Source: Symbiodinium natans
Lineage: Eukaryota; Sar; Dinophyceae; Suessiales; Symbiodiniaceae
Assembly (NCBI GenBank): GCA_905221605.1
Contig: CAJNDS010002850.1
Span: 197,036 to 261,035, forward strand
Direction: 5' to 3'
DNA length: 64,000 bases
The notes below the pieces were generated by a model that was given only the letters and a program-made list of their open reading frames with translations, was not told the origin of the DNA and made no database searches. The first letter of the stretch is position 1, and each line of letters opens with the position of its first letter. This document shows, in pieces, positions 1-12,750 of this stretch. Position numbers and translations under genes: made by a program.

Positions 1-533
1 GGCGGGGCTTGGGGTGTACGGTTTAAGGTTTAGGCCCAAACCCTGAACTCTGAGGTGAGGAGCATGGCCGTGATGGAACCCGAAATCGGAACAACAGCGC
101 CTCCCTCTGACGATCAATGAATACAAGTCGCGCGCAGTTTGCCCGCGCATTGCTGCCGGATAAGGTGGGCTTGGTGACCGACTTGTTCTGGCATCACAAG
201 CATGACCTCCCAGGCAAACTATTCAGTGAAGTCAATCAGAAGTTCTTCTGCCAAATCCCGCGTGACCTCGTGAACCTAGGAAATGCTGTAACGGCTCTTC
301 TGAAGGAATGCAGGGTGAGCATTCGCATCCTGCACCAAGCCTTCTGAACTCTGAAGCACAACCAGAACCCTAAGCCCGAACTTCCCGAACTCCCAGGCTC
401 CTTGTTGCTCTCAGGTGGGGCGTCCAAGCAGAGGCGCTCGATGCATCGGGCAAGCACCGCGGACTTGCCTGGTTAGGGCTTAGGGGGGAAAACAAGCTGG
501 GAGGGGCCCTCACAGCCACCTCATATTTGTGGT
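1..533. other. Non-genic stretch with scattered telomere-like words
   Basis: I see no supportable gene here. Short TTTAGGG/CCCTAAA-like words occur near 23-45, 365-373 and 475-485. The open frames present are short and carry no recognisable domain or coding bias. The stretch leads into the telomere-like array that follows. Confidence 0.5.
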
Positions 534-585
534 TTAAGCCACCCTAAACCCTAAACCCTAAAACCTAAACCCTCAATCCTAAACC

Positions 586-659
<74 letters not shown>

Positions 660-665
660 ACCCTA
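534..665. repeat. Interstitial telomere-like array, CCCTAAA turning into CCCTCAA
   Basis: The first part (about 541-580) is made of CCCTAAA units, the plant/dinoflagellate telomere repeat TTTAGGG read on the other strand, with small errors. From about 577 to 663 the array becomes a nearly perfect run of about 13 CCCTCAA (TTGAGGG) units. It lies inside the window with ordinary sequence on both sides, so it is interstitial rather than a chromosome end. The change from canonical to one uniform variant suggests local tandem amplification of a mutated unit. Confidence 0.8.
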
Positions 666-3600
666 AGGGCGGTTCGATTTCCTTGCCTGCACTGGCTGGA
701 AGGACAAGAATGACGTTCTTGCAGAGGATGTGGTTAATGCATTCGTGCTGATACTGATCAAGCCGATCTTCCCCTCAGCTGAAAGAAAATGACGTGAGCC
801 CGCCCTCCAGTTCGGAGCAAGAGCAACTGGTGCTCGACATCAAGCTGGCTGCCAAGCAGCTCTGCTGGCGTTTAGCATCCAGCACGCAAAGATCCACAAC
901 CATGGGTAGACGATGGCATCTACAAAGGCTTCTGCGGGAGCTGCATGCTTAATTTAGACCGCCGAGCAAAAACACCAGCAAACCAAACAGCGCATATACG
1001 CGAGCTGCAACAGAAGGGCGCGGTATCGCTCTGCGAACCCTGAGCCCTGCACCCTAAAGAGTTCAGGGTTGAGTTTGGGCTTTGGGGGGTGAGGTCCGCT
1101 CTCGCCAACCTCTACGTTTTGGCAACGTCCTAGGGGGGCAAAGTGGCTCCGCAGGTTCTTCGTGCCAGCCGGTAAGAGGAAGAGGGGGCTGTTGAGGGGG
1201 CTTTGGAGGTCTGACGACGCCATTGAAGGCACTAGCTTTGTGATGCTCATCTCCCACTGCCGACTTCCTTCTATCGGTGATGCCACTGTACTGCCTACTG
1301 GTTTGCTGAGAGTCGCTGCTGTCCCTCCTACGCGCCTTCCGCCTTCTGTCGTGCATTCGGGCGTCAGTCTGTGCGTTCTCAGAGGGTGTTTCAGGGGTGG
1401 CTCCAACACTCAGGGCTCGGCAGCAGGGTTGGTTGCTCAAAGCCTTTTTGCTCATGGACTCGTTCATGCAGTTGGGCCGCTAGTGCGGAACTGCTGCCTG
1501 GCTACATGAGACAGGAGCCCTCCACAAGCCCCCTTCAAATCTCCGAAAGAACTGCTGCAAGTCGGACGCATGCCAAACCTCCATCTCCAAAGCTTCTTGC
1601 AAGGCCGAACCAGATGAAGCAAGCCTGCATAAGCCTGCGAATGACCTGCTAGCTACTATTTGATGGCATCTTGGAAAGCCGTCTAACAGCATGCCCTTTT
1701 CGAAACGGCCTAGGTCTTTGCCGTACCGTGTGTTGGAAAGATGTCGACAGAAGTTGATCCAAACATGCAATGCAGACCCATTGCCGCAAGCCGCCTACAA
1801 TGAATGACAGTACCCATCACATGCACAGGCCCATCACATGCACAGTGGCCGAAGGCCACACAATGCAAGATTAACGCCCTCAACCATACTCTCGGCTCTG
1901 ACAGCGCCGGACCTTGGGTAAGCAGCGGGCAGCCTTCTGCTGCACAAGTGGACATGCTAGGAAACAGTGCTTCTATGCTTGTCGGTGGATTTGTTGTCCA
2001 ACAGTGCTGTGCCCACGAAGTGCCCACTAAGTTCCAGATGATAACGTGAGATTCCAGATGTCAGGAACCGCACTCCTGCCAAAGCTTCTTGGTGTTTTGG
2101 CAGGCTCATGCTTCCCTGGACCAGCCTGCAAGCCGCTCATGCTCTTTCTTGCCTGCTCACGAGAACTGTCGTGAAAAGAACAGTATGAACACCTCTTGAG
2201 TCCCAGTGCGGTGATCTGAAGGTTTGTTCACTATGAATAGATTAGGCGTCCCACGCTCGAACAACTTGAGAACGAAAGGAAAGCTCGGCTTTCGCTGGAT
2301 TTCTCAACTTCGGAACGGCGCAGCATCATCACGAACATCTCAACACGTTGTCCCAGCGTTTACCTGTGCTGCCTAGTTCACTTCTAACAAATGTTCGGTG
2401 TGATGCTGCTGACGGCAAAACTGTACCGTCTACTACTGTACAGCCCGCGGCGGACTTGTCGCGGAGCATGCTACGTTGAGTTTGGCTGACGAGCCTGACA
2501 ACATGACCTCAACAATTAAGATTGAGATCGTGAACTTGACATGTTGCAGGATAACGTGAAAACTTTCTCGGCCATCACCAAATCCCATCCTGTCAGGAAA
2601 CAAAAGGCCAGAACACATCCCCTGGCATATATAATTCCTCTACCTTCTTGTTTCCTGATCTATAGCACAAAACCACCTGAAACCTCACTCAGAATCTTGG
2701 AGAGCCATTTGCTTGCCGCTTCCACGTGCGCCCAGGAGAGTCGGCGGCTGGATCGACGAGCTGTCCGTGAACATGCCTTGAGTTTGTGTCTTTCTGTGGG
2801 GTCCGTCTACCAAGCCAAGCTGCTTTCAAAGAGGGGTTCTGTTCAGTATTTCAGGACTCATGACTCATGTCATGCTGGGGCTCCCAGAGCCCAGAACCAT
2901 TTCCCATCTCAGACACCAGCTACTTTCTCAGTTGCAGCTTGCTGCTAAGGTGAGACTAGAACTCATGAAGTCTTGAGGGCCTCCTCCGGGGTGGGGGGGG
3001 AGGGGCCTCCGATGGACATGAAGTCAGCAAGTAGAAGACCCATCCCAACAACCGACCGAAACATCAGGTACAAAGCACCAGTGCCAAAATCATGTAGAAG
3101 CTTCTCGCCTTTTCTCAGAGGACGGTTGGATGACTTCTTTTACAAAGGCTCCTCGCTAGGTCCGGACTGCCATCCAGGGTTTTTAGGGTTTAGGGTTAGG
3201 ACCCAAAGCACCCAGCACATTACGCACATTAGCCGGAGATGCGGCACAGCAGAAAGGCTTTCCATGCTCATAGGCATAACATAAGGAAACGAGGATGCTC
3301 AGCTGGGATGCTCTTGGCCTGCTGAGCCATCGAAACGAAGTCGCTCATCGGCTTGTAGATGTTCGTTCCTGTAAAAGCCGTCTTGGTCACAAATTGGCAA
3401 CTGCGAGCGCACATCCCAAGCTCCCTAGTGCGGGGACGGTGACAGAAGGCTGGAAGTTCCTGTTCGGTTCCGGTTGTAAACCTAACTTCACATGGGCTGC
3501 CAGAACCCTCGTCCATCCAACAATTAAAGTCAGCTCTCCTGAACCGTGTCGTGAACCAGCCCTTAGCGGCTCTGAACAGCTTAGACCCTGCGATCAAGCG

Positions 3601-4690
3601 TCGAAAGGACTCGAAGGTGCTGCGCAACGCGGATTTCTCCTGATGTGCCATGCTTTTGTCTCAGAGTCTTCTGTTCATGCGAGAAATCTTCGGAGGTGCC
3701 CTGACAGGCAGAGCCTCTTATTGTATGTCAGTATGTCTCAGGGTTCCAGCTAGCCTGAGCAGGCTTCCAAGCAAATGCAAGACAGAGCGCGCGCATCTTG
3801 ACAGCGTCCTCTTCAGCCACCTGCTCCCGAAAAGTGGTGCAGCAAATCTCAACAGCGAGCCTTGGATGCACTTGGAAGGTGCAGGGCTGATTCCCACAGC
3901 CCTTGCAGTTAGGTGCCGAACGTTCGTTATTCATCTAGATGTGGAGTTCCAACACCGTCAACGAAAGCAACTGCACAATGAGGTCTCAACAAAACGCTTT
4001 GGGAACCGGACAATGTCCTACATCCTGTGCTAACTCACCAACACTATCAGGGACGACTGAGCCTGGAAGCCTTGCGGCACAGACAACACGCAAGCCTGCC
4101 TGAACACAACTTGCCTAAATGTCAGGCCTGCATCGGAATGCACCATCCAAGACACTGCAGTGTGCGCGTGCAGGGTTCCAACTTTTTGGCTGTTGCCTGG
4201 CGAAGGCCAGGATGGAGGTGCAGAACACATGGATGCAGAGGCCGAGTGCACAAGCTTCGAAAGTTGGAATAGCCCACAGCAGCCAACTTTCTTCCAAACT
4301 CCCGCAGGCTCACGATACCCGGCGTGTGAACGACCGGCCTCCCTGAAAGCAGATCTCCAAAGAGCCCTGATCCTGAAGGTTGCTTAAATCTATATAAACT
4401 CCTCTGAAACACCGGCGGAAGCCCGACACAGAAGCGCTGATGTCACACGGAGCTCGCTGACTCTAAAACCAGCCCATAGCCTGCTGAGCTTTCTTGAGTC
4501 CTCGGATGAAGTTTGTAAGGTGGGCCTTCATCTAAGCACGGGACTCATGAGGGGGGCTTGCGGCTTTCTTGCACCTTTAGACTTCTAGATGAGGTGGGAG
4601 TGGAGCTCGGAGTGTGGGCGGCCTGCTCGCATCAGACACGCACCTTGACCGAGCAACGAAGCCACACGTAAACCAGCAAGCACGCCTTGA
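666..4690. other. Non-genic or unrecognised sequence
   Basis: No frame here shows a domain, motif or exon pattern that I can support. A short telomere-like remnant lies at about 3177-3202, reading TTTTTAGGGTTTAGGG on the plus strand. Isolated small exons of a spread-out gene could be missed, because dinoflagellate genes can have short exons and long introns. Confidence 0.4.
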
Positions 4691-4699
4691 GGCCCTTGC

Positions 4700-5545
4700 A
4701 ACCCAAGGGAACCCTTTACGTCTATGGCTTCAGCCACGAAACCGTTTGCTTGCCCTTCGAGGTCCTTGATGTCATCTTCGAGCTCCTCCAAAGCACACCG
4801 CATGGGGCTTATGGTTCATATATACCTTAATCAGAATTTATGGTATGATAGGGTATATGACCCCAATTTTAAGGTTCATTTCAGCGAAGATGGCCGTTTG
4901 CGGTCTGCGGCAGGTCCTTGATTTCGTCCTTGAGGTCATCCACCTGCTCCCTCGCTTCTTCGACGACTTCCCAGGTGGAGTCGTTGTCTTCGTCACCTCC
5001 ATCAGCATCGTGCAATCCACAAGTCACGTCTGGGTCGTTATCTGCCACAAAGTCTGGAACCAAGTCCTAACCTACCAGCCATCACAAGTATGCGAGGGGT
5101 CACATACAAACCCGCACTTTCGGCAATCTGCACATCCCCTGAAACAGAGCAGCAAAAACGAACTGCTGAACGAGCGACTTGTGCTGAGGTTGCTCTTGGA
5201 AGGAGTCTTGCGAGCTTGCTTTAACTCCGTCTCTTTCTTCGTAAGCTCAGCCTGGATGCCGAGACACCAGTCTAACCGAGTCTAGCTTGACGTGAGGGTT
5301 CACGACAATAGGGAACCCCTAGTATAGACCCCCAACAACTAGTAGGATTCCTTTAGAATAAGGAGCCCAATAAGGTACCCCCATCTTCGTAGAGCCCCCC
5401 ATGTGGCACCATAAAGTGCCAGAGAACACTTTCTGGAGTCTCAAGATATTTTTCCATTGCGTCATTTTGCTCTCTCGGAAGCCTTCTTGTTCTTGAGCTC
5501 TTTCTTCTTGCTTCTTTTCGTCTCGTCAATCTCCTCCAGGCCAAA
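4700..5545 (-). CDS. Possible coiled-coil gene fragment, several small exons
   Basis: Three or four short minus-strand open stretches read as charged helical protein. About 5545-5460 encodes LEEIDETKRSKKKELKNKK. About 5255-5180 encodes AELTKKETELKQARKT. About 5060-4885 is acidic and then reads EEAREQVDDLKDEIKDL. About 4800-4715 reads ALEELEDDIKDLEGQANG. The last two resemble each other at the DNA level (shared ATCAAGGACCT and GCAAACGG words in the same order), as if an exon had been duplicated. They are separated by an AT-rich 80-base stretch that could be a short intron. No known domain is visible, splice joints are not proven, and it may be a pseudogene. The protein family is unknown to me. 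Confidence 0.33.
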
Positions 5546-8480
5546 AAAACACGGCAAGCACAAGAAGTTAGAAGCTCACAGGTGAGTGACTCAACCCAAG
5601 TCTGTTGACTGTCATCTCCTGCGTGTCACATTCCTCGAGTTCGAAGGCCTTCTGCTGAACCACTGAGACCAGGTCCTGGCCGCGAGCATAAGTCTGAGCT
5701 TTGCCCCTTAGGATGTATAGTTTTAGGAATTCGCCCTAAAGCCTGACCCAAACCCTAAACTCTCTACCCCAGCTAGGGCATGCCAAGAATCCTTTTCTCA
5801 TGACGACTCCTTCCAGCCTCCCCTGCCACCGCCCTCTCCGCTCCCCCTCCCCCTCCCTGGTCACTACCTCCCTCAAGCTGCAACCTCTGCTCACTCCCTG
5901 CGGCCTCCCGAGCTTTGGTTTGAAAGGCCCTGTTTCTCGTTTCGGTCAGAGCACCTGTCTCCAAACAGCCACTGAAGCTGCTCAGCCGCGAGGGTCGAAA
6001 GAAGCCCCAAACGTGCCCATAGGCGAACGAATTTGTCCAGGACACAGTCGGGCATTTCTTCCCACTTTCACGGCTGAAGAGTGTTGCTTCAGCCGGAGGC
6101 TCTTGAATAGGACCTGCCTACTCTGCAACATAGTGCTGCTCCGAACCGAGGAAGCGGGCTGAGGAAGGAAGCACACACACACACAGAGACGGCAGTAGAC
6201 GACAGACAGACTCTGCTCAGACCTGACGAAGGTGCACCCCTTCAAGAACTGACAGAAACAAGTGAGGCAACAAACGACGTGGTCAAGATACAAGCCTGTC
6301 TTTCAACGACGGTGGATGAATGAAGCGTTCATGCGTTGTGTACGGTACAGCCGCTGGCGGCAACCAGCAAATCAACTGGGCATGTACTGGAAGGAGAATG
6401 ACACATGGAGACATGAGCGTCCAGTGTGCTGGTTCAGCCGTATGCTTTCGTGACTTGTTGAGACATGTCCAGCATTCCATCCAGCATTTTTCATGTGAAT
6501 GTGCCGAAACACAGATGTGCATGCATCCAGCACACGCAGGAAGGAAATATGTGCGACTTCATGATGCCCAAGTCATGCTTCCAGCCTTCTTTAGTTCTGT
6601 GACCTTTTCGTTGTCCATCTCATCCACGGCCTCGCAAATACCTGCGCATTTTCACATACACGTCTTCATCACATACGCACATAAAACGCAGCATAGGGTC
6701 GTTTCACAGAACATGTACCAGTGTTCAATCAGAACCCTTGCGGAGAGGTAGAAGCGCTCAAGAAAAGAACTTGAGGAGTTTTGAAAACTTGGCGCTTTCA
6801 GCATGGCCAGACCTACACATCACGCGTACAACGAGCAGCTTATGGGCTGAGGTGAAGATTCCTTGTGTAGGGAGGTCAACGAAGGGCAGACGCGCACGCT
6901 CTGCAGTGATACCGGCGGACAGGATGGGCTTGCAAACGTCCTCGGGCTCACCCATGATGGACACAGCCCTAAACAGCCAGGTATGAAACTCTTGCTCGAG
7001 TTTCTTTAATTCCTCTACACGGTCTACACGATGACGATCGCTCAGGCCTACGCTGTCTGTAGCTGCTCAGTCTGGGCTAACTTCAAGACTTTTCAATCTT
7101 GCTTCACACATCCTAGATCCTTTCCGCAGGGAGTCTGGACACTCACCGTCTACCCCTACGGGCAATCTAAACCTGTGTCTCTATCCCTCAACACGACGTG
7201 GCCAACGATCAATGTCCTCTGGATCAAGGCGTTGCACCGTAGCTTCATACTTCAACCTTGGACGATGAGGACGGAACAGCTTCCAGCGGCTTCCATGACC
7301 GGAGAAGTGCTTCACACTACAGTTTGCGCTTTTTACTTTGAACCTCTTGCAAGCCTTTTGACAACTCCAATAGCACGTGCTTCATACCAGGCCGCAACAG
7401 GGTCTCTGAAGACTTAAGCGTGCCCAGGGGCAGAGTCTGCATGTCCTCCTCCGGCAGATCCTTGCAAGGCAACGCCCTTGCTCTTCGGTTCGGTTCAACA
7501 TTGCGCAAACATTGTACGCATTTTAACCACTATGCACGGCGGACTCGACAAATGTGCAGCATGTATTGCTGCATTCAATCGCACCCCCATCAACATGTAA
7601 GCGTGATGCACAAGATGCACTTGCACACACACATGCACGACATAAACAATGACGGCAAGATGCATGCCGAGAACGTACACACGCATGCACTTTGTGTCAG
7701 GTGTCCCCTATCGGAGTTTTGCCATGCACAGCATCGGCAAGACGACTACACTTTTGAAAGCGGGGCGTTACACGTACCAATGAGCAAATTGCACTCTAGA
7801 AACTTGTATGAAACTATCCTGCCTTGTACTCAAGATGCCGCTGCTTCAAGAGCTTCTTCAGAACAACCTCCAACTTGCACATACAGCCGCGTGGAACAGA
7901 CATGCACAGACAAGGTGAAGGGTTCCGACTGGAACCCTTGTTTGGTTGTTGTTCTTCACTGTGAGCTGCGTTGCTGCGTTACGTTGTACAAGATGCCTTG
8001 ATGGCTACGTCCGCGCCTCAGGAAGCATGCTTCAGATTCAGCAACAGTTCAAAGCATATGCTCAAACAACACACCGTTCCCGCAGGCGAAGCAAAGTCCG
8101 GACCAAAGGTACCCCATGAGCTAAAACAACGGCGATAGGCCGTCCCTGCACTCATATTCCAAATGGCCCGCAACCTCCATGGTAGCAAGCACGATCTTGG
8201 TGGCAAGCACGATCTTACACTCGGAACCTGCAACAAATCACCGGCCTTGGCTTTGGAGATCTTGGACGTGCCTGCACAGCAGGTCGTTTTTTGCAATGAC
8301 AAGCTTCATCATCATTCAACATTCTACCATGCACTCTCTTAGGCTGTGCAAGGACATGTCCATGATGGGCAAACTATGACTATAACTAGCTTTGCGTCAG
8401 TCCCTGCGCATACAACCCTTACTCACAAACCCCAATACATGTCTCAAGCACCACTCGAGGCCCTGAATCCGCAGCGTTTC
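5546..8480. other. Non-genic or unrecognised sequence
   Basis: No supportable gene. There is a telomere-like word near 5748-5762, a pyrimidine-rich patch near 5815-5870, a short CA run at about 6174-6190, and a segment rich in ATGCAC/CATGCA words at about 7580-7690. An open frame at about 6045-5800 (minus) reads as charged protein in part but is too biased in composition to call. Confidence 0.4.
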
Positions 8481-8636
8481 AAACCCCTCAGCCTCCTGGA
8501 AGCGGGTCCATGATCTGATCCTTCAGGCTGTTGGTAAAGGTGACCATGCTGTGCACCATGCAGCATAGGTCCTCGCACAGACACGGTGGTGACAAGACGC
8601 TGTGGATCGTTTCTTTATGTTCAAGCGTACCACATC

Positions 8637-10270
8637 CTACAGGACAATATTCGGCGCACGCATCATGGCATGCCCAAACTGGCTGTCCTGTTCGATGACA
8701 CTGCTGTGCTGCAGCTGCTTCGTAAGCCGGCTTAAAGTCTGCAACTGCTGCATCAAAAGCCTCGCGTCCGTGGTGCCAAACTGTTCCAGGAAGTGGCCCT
8801 GCTGATCGCCGATCTTCTCCAACTGCTTCGCTTGATTCAGACACATCTTCGAGAGGTTGCCGCAAGTCTGTTTGAACGCATCCTCACCCTGATCAAAGTC
8901 ACTTTTGGCTGCGAAGAAGGCTGCCTCACTCTGTTTGCACAGGGTCTCAAGCGCCAGAACCGTTCCTTCTGCATTGTCCAGAGCCGCTTCCAGTATCCCC
9001 ACCTCCTCCTGCATCTCTGCCACCATACCTGCAAACAGCTCCTGCAGCTTGCTTTGATCGTTCCTCATGCCCTTCTCGGCGATTTTGCTGGCCCTGGTGA
9101 TGCTTTGTACCTGATCCCTGTACAGCCGTGTCACGGCTTTTGTCTCCTCGGTGCTCTTTGCTCTCATCTCCCTCTCTTGGGATTTGACCATGGCAAGTCT
9201 GCTCTCCAACACGCATTTCTCCATGTTGACATAGCTGGCCAATCGGTCAAAGTGAGAAGTCAAGTCTTCAGTATTCACGGGCCGAAGAAGGTCCACAACA
9301 GACTCACCGCAGGCCTTACTGCTCTGTCCGCCATTTGCTGCCTTCACCAGCGGCATAAGATGTCCTTCAATCTGAGGGGATGGCGTGTCTTCCACATGCA
9401 CGAAGAAGGCACACATAGATCTGTTCGCTGCCGCGGCATCAGCATGTACACGAGATGCCATTGCGACTGCCGCATTCATGTCGTCGATGCTGGTCAGCCC
9501 GTCGCTAAGAAACACGACAAAGATACGAGCGAAAGTTGGTTCGCCCGCGACGCGCTCCTGACCACAAAGACTTGATGGGCAACATATCGGAACAAGCTTA
9601 TCAGACTGCTCTGTGCAGGAAGAAACTGCGCAGTAGCTCCTGAACTGCCTTCCACGCAGGTGCATATGCTGTTTGCCAATCTGGGGTCACCTTTCTCAAA
9701 GTACCGACCTTGAAAACCGACACAAAGGGCGACTTACATGAAAGTGCAAGAACCCTGCACTTGCAGAACAGCTCAAGGTACGACATGCAAGCTCTGCCGA
9801 CCCCTGCGTGCCCAATGCTGTATGGTAGTGGTATTCACACACGGGTGCCGGCCCAATGCGAAGCACGAAATCTAAGCTGCTGGGCTCAAGCGTTCTTGCA
9901 CATTGCCAAAATGGCCGGGTCGCAATGTCAGTCGTGATCGGGGCTGCCTTCACAAGGGCTGTGGCTTGAACGTCGAAGGTTACCACACTCACCTTGTCCT
10001 GCAGCATTGACAGGTACAACAAGCGCAAGGCATCATGGATGCCAGCCCATCCTAGCAGAAGAACTGCTGATGTCTTATCATATTTCTTTTCAACACATCG
10101 CTCCACACGCACGTCGCCATGCCAAACGGTCCACGCGGTCCTGTGAGCCCTTAGCAACGCAAGCTTTTTGAAAAGCATCGACAGCACGAAGCAATGATCT
10201 CCAGCGGCGTCCGTCCATGCTTCCACTTTTGTCTACCACGAGGATGATGTGATTGATGTTCAGCGAGTCC
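8637..10270 (-). CDS. von Willebrand factor A (vWA) domain protein, domain and C-terminal coiled coil
   Basis: Minus-strand gene in several exons. About 10265-10100 encodes ILVVDKSGSMDGRRW, a textbook vWA MIDAS motif (DxSxS) after a hydrophobic strand. After an acceptor ending in CTGCAG near 9997, the next exon reads DKVSVVTFDVQATALVK. About 9710-9620 reads TPDWQTAYAPAWKAVQELL. The long exon at about 9560-8637 opens with RIFVVFLSDGLTS, the vWA strand carrying the MIDAS aspartate, and then runs as about 250 residues of heptad-rich coiled coil. vWA domains bind partners through a metal ion held by MIDAS. The key residues look intact, so a functional adhesion or scaffold-type domain is likely. 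The exact exon joints are inferred, the terminal exon ends at a TAG at 8637, and the family beyond vWA is not recognised. Confidence 0.68.
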
Positions 10271-10545
10271 AGGTTCCTTCAGCATCACTCAGTCGGGTAT
10301 GCACACAAGATTACAACATACCGCAGCCACCCGCATTCCACATATTGATATCGTTGATACGTGTTGATCAAAAGTCTTGCTGAAACATCTGATAGATTCA
10401 GGAGTTGCTTCTGGAGCTCCAAGGTTTTGTCCTGGCAGAGGTCAATGGGCGCCTTGCTTTTGGCCTGCTCCTTCTCCGCCCTTGCTCTCAGGTCCTTTCA
10501 GAAAAATCTCTTGGGGTGATAACTCGCATTAGCCGCCGACACAGG

Positions 10546-11340
10546 TCACGGAACAGCGCTCCTCCAACTGCTTCTCCAGCTGCAACTTCCGCTCCTTGTG
10601 GCTGCGCAGGAGGTCCTCCCGGGAGATGTTTTCCCGCGTTTGCAGCTGTTCCAGCTCCTTCTTCTTGGCATCGAGGCTGCCTGCATCATTTGGGAAAAGA
10701 TGCACCCAGCAATACGCAGTCTCCTTGAAAATGCAACTAAGCAAAAAACATCAACCCACGCGCCACTGATTGCTGTCCCGCTGCTCTTTGTTCTCTGGCG
10801 ATGCTCCTTGGCATGTTCCAAGCGGGTCTTGTGCGAATTCATCTCAGCCTCTGCCACCCATACAAGAGCTTGCTTCTCACCGCGCTTCAAGTGGACCTTG
10901 TTCTGCTCCTCTGCAAGGCGGCTGTGCATCTCCAAAGTCTCCGCCAAGTTGGCGAGGATGTCAGACGTACACAGCTGCTTGGACACAGCCTGGATTGCGA
11001 TCATGAGGCTCTCTCGGTGCTCTGCGCTGCTGATCTTGGACAGCGTCTGCTCAGTCTCAACCAGGTCTGCCAGCACCCCATCCAGACGCTGTAGCTCTTG
11101 TTGGACGAACTTGCTGTTAAAGCTAACATTGCTCCCAGCATTTCCAGAGCCTCCCAAGCAAAAGAAGGAAGCAGTCCTCAAGCTCACTTCACACGCACAC
11201 GACCCTTGGCTCTGGAACCCTGCGCACCTGCGATGTCAAAAATCTTGTCGATCCTCTGGTACAGATCCGTCACAGCTTGAACAAGGTTTCCGCATTGGTG
11301 ACCTCCCTTGCCAATGGCCAGCACAAGTTCGAAGTGCCTG
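10546..11340 (-). CDS. Coiled-coil exons probably belonging to the vWA gene
   Basis: Two minus-strand exons lie just upstream of the vWA exons on the same strand. The upstream one (about 11337-11200) reads RHFELVLAIGKGGHQCGNL and VTDLYQRIDKIFDIAGAQG. The next (about 11150-10760) reads NSKFVQQELQRLDGVLADL followed by further heptad-rich helix with many E, K, L and Q. Between them a short interval runs from a GT to an AG|G acceptor, which fits a small intron. Further helix-like sequence (KKKELEQLQTRENISREDL) follows at about 10680-10560 after another possible intron. I infer one gene with a central vWA domain flanked by coiled coils. A separate gene cannot be excluded. Confidence 0.5.
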
Positions 11341-11419
11341 CCTGCGCAGACTGAATAGGTGGCGTGGCAGCTGGATTGCTAGTACAACAAGTGTTGACCT
11401 TCGAGCTCAAGGGAAAACT

Positions 11420-12750
11420 TGAGGGCAGCAATCAACAACATGAACGAGGTTCTAGGAACAGTCCTACACAATATCCCCCTTCCCTGTTACTTGTGTTCAT
11501 TCGCAATTCACGCCCTACCCCTGAAGAAAACCACAACCATCCCAATCCCAGCTGGCGTTCGCGCGCGTCGATCATGTCCAGGAGACCATTGTGACACCCT
11601 TTTGACTTGTCATCCACGCAACTGAGCATGTTCTTGGTGGCCTTACTTGGACTGCACAGCTGAGGGACGAGGAGAGGCTGCACCCAGAGCTGAGCTCAGG
11701 TCTCGTACCGTGTAAGCGGTGGGCTCTGACATCTGCCCCTGGAAGCTCAATATTGAACCGTAAACCGACAAACTCCCTATCCTGAACTTGCTGCTGCGAG
11801 CTGCATCACGGACCAGCTCAGCCACTTCGCATGCTTCCTGCAAGTCGGAGGATGCCATCTCAGACGGAAGGTTCAAGGCATAATGTTGTTCAGATTTCTG
11901 CGGGAAGTTGGAATGAACCTGGTGACTTGCTCTCGCGCATCTGTCCAGTCGTGGCAAAGGCAGTTTAAGAACCGAGAAACTGTGGCATCAACATGCAAAA
12001 AGCAAAACGTATCATCCTGCCACGGCCTAGCACCCTGCCAACTGCTAGCGCTTCGAAGGCTCCGCCGACTTTTACAAGAATCCGTAAAGAATGGAACTGG
12101 GCACTGTCAAGTTCGACCTCATAAACGAGTTCACAAGCGCATTGCGAAGCCGTGATCTCCAAACCTGTTGACGACGTTGCCTTTGCAAAAGGTGCCTCAG
12201 TCCTTGCTTGCAGCAGGCAGATCGTGGCACCTCACGCAAGCAACAACATCTTGATCCTATGGCAGTTCGGAGCTTAGGCAATGACATCGCGGGACGGAGG
12301 TCTTCGGTTTTCTGCTAGTTCTCTTTCTTCAATCGACTTCTCTTAAATCTCAGAACATTCTGAAATTCACCTCCTGACACTGCACCAACACATCATTTTT
12401 GCCAGTGAAGTCCAAAATGCAGTGACGAGGTTGTATCAAGCCCCGTTTCTTGAAGACTTCCCTGCCTTTGAGCGAGAGTTTGGATCCCCTCGGCGGTCAG
12501 CTTCATCGCGGCACTCCCTGCACACAATGCTGGCGTGACTCAACAGTGAACAGAAGCCGCCCAAGAACAATCTACAACGGGATTGCCTTGGCACATGGGT
12601 CAACCTAAGCCTCTGCCAAGTAATGATGAGCCGAGGCACGATCACGTTGCTCCTGCGCATCGTAAAACTCCGCTGCCTCTGGAACAGGTTCAGCTTGAGT
12701 TGCTTGAGCACCTGGAAGGCCAACGTCAGCTCCGTCGAAAAACCAAGCAT
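11420..12750 (-). CDS. Possible 5' exons of the vWA/coiled-coil gene
   Basis: Several short minus-strand stretches look like exons. About 12705-12600 encodes PVPEAAEFYDAQEQRDR. About 12480-12370 encodes GREVFKKRGLIQPRHCILDF. About 11920-11750 encodes EACEVAELVRDAARSSKF. About 11640-11540 encodes LLDMIDARERQLGLG. A convincing acceptor (TTGTGTGCAG|G) sits near 12515. No known domain is seen. I place them with the vWA gene only because of strand and distance. Frames and joints are uncertain. Confidence 0.3.

Noticed and set aside
8793-9575. 260-codon plus-strand frame opposite the vWA gene
   Set aside because: It is the mirror of the coiled-coil exon. The minus strand has the MIDAS words and heptads, while the plus frame has no domain.
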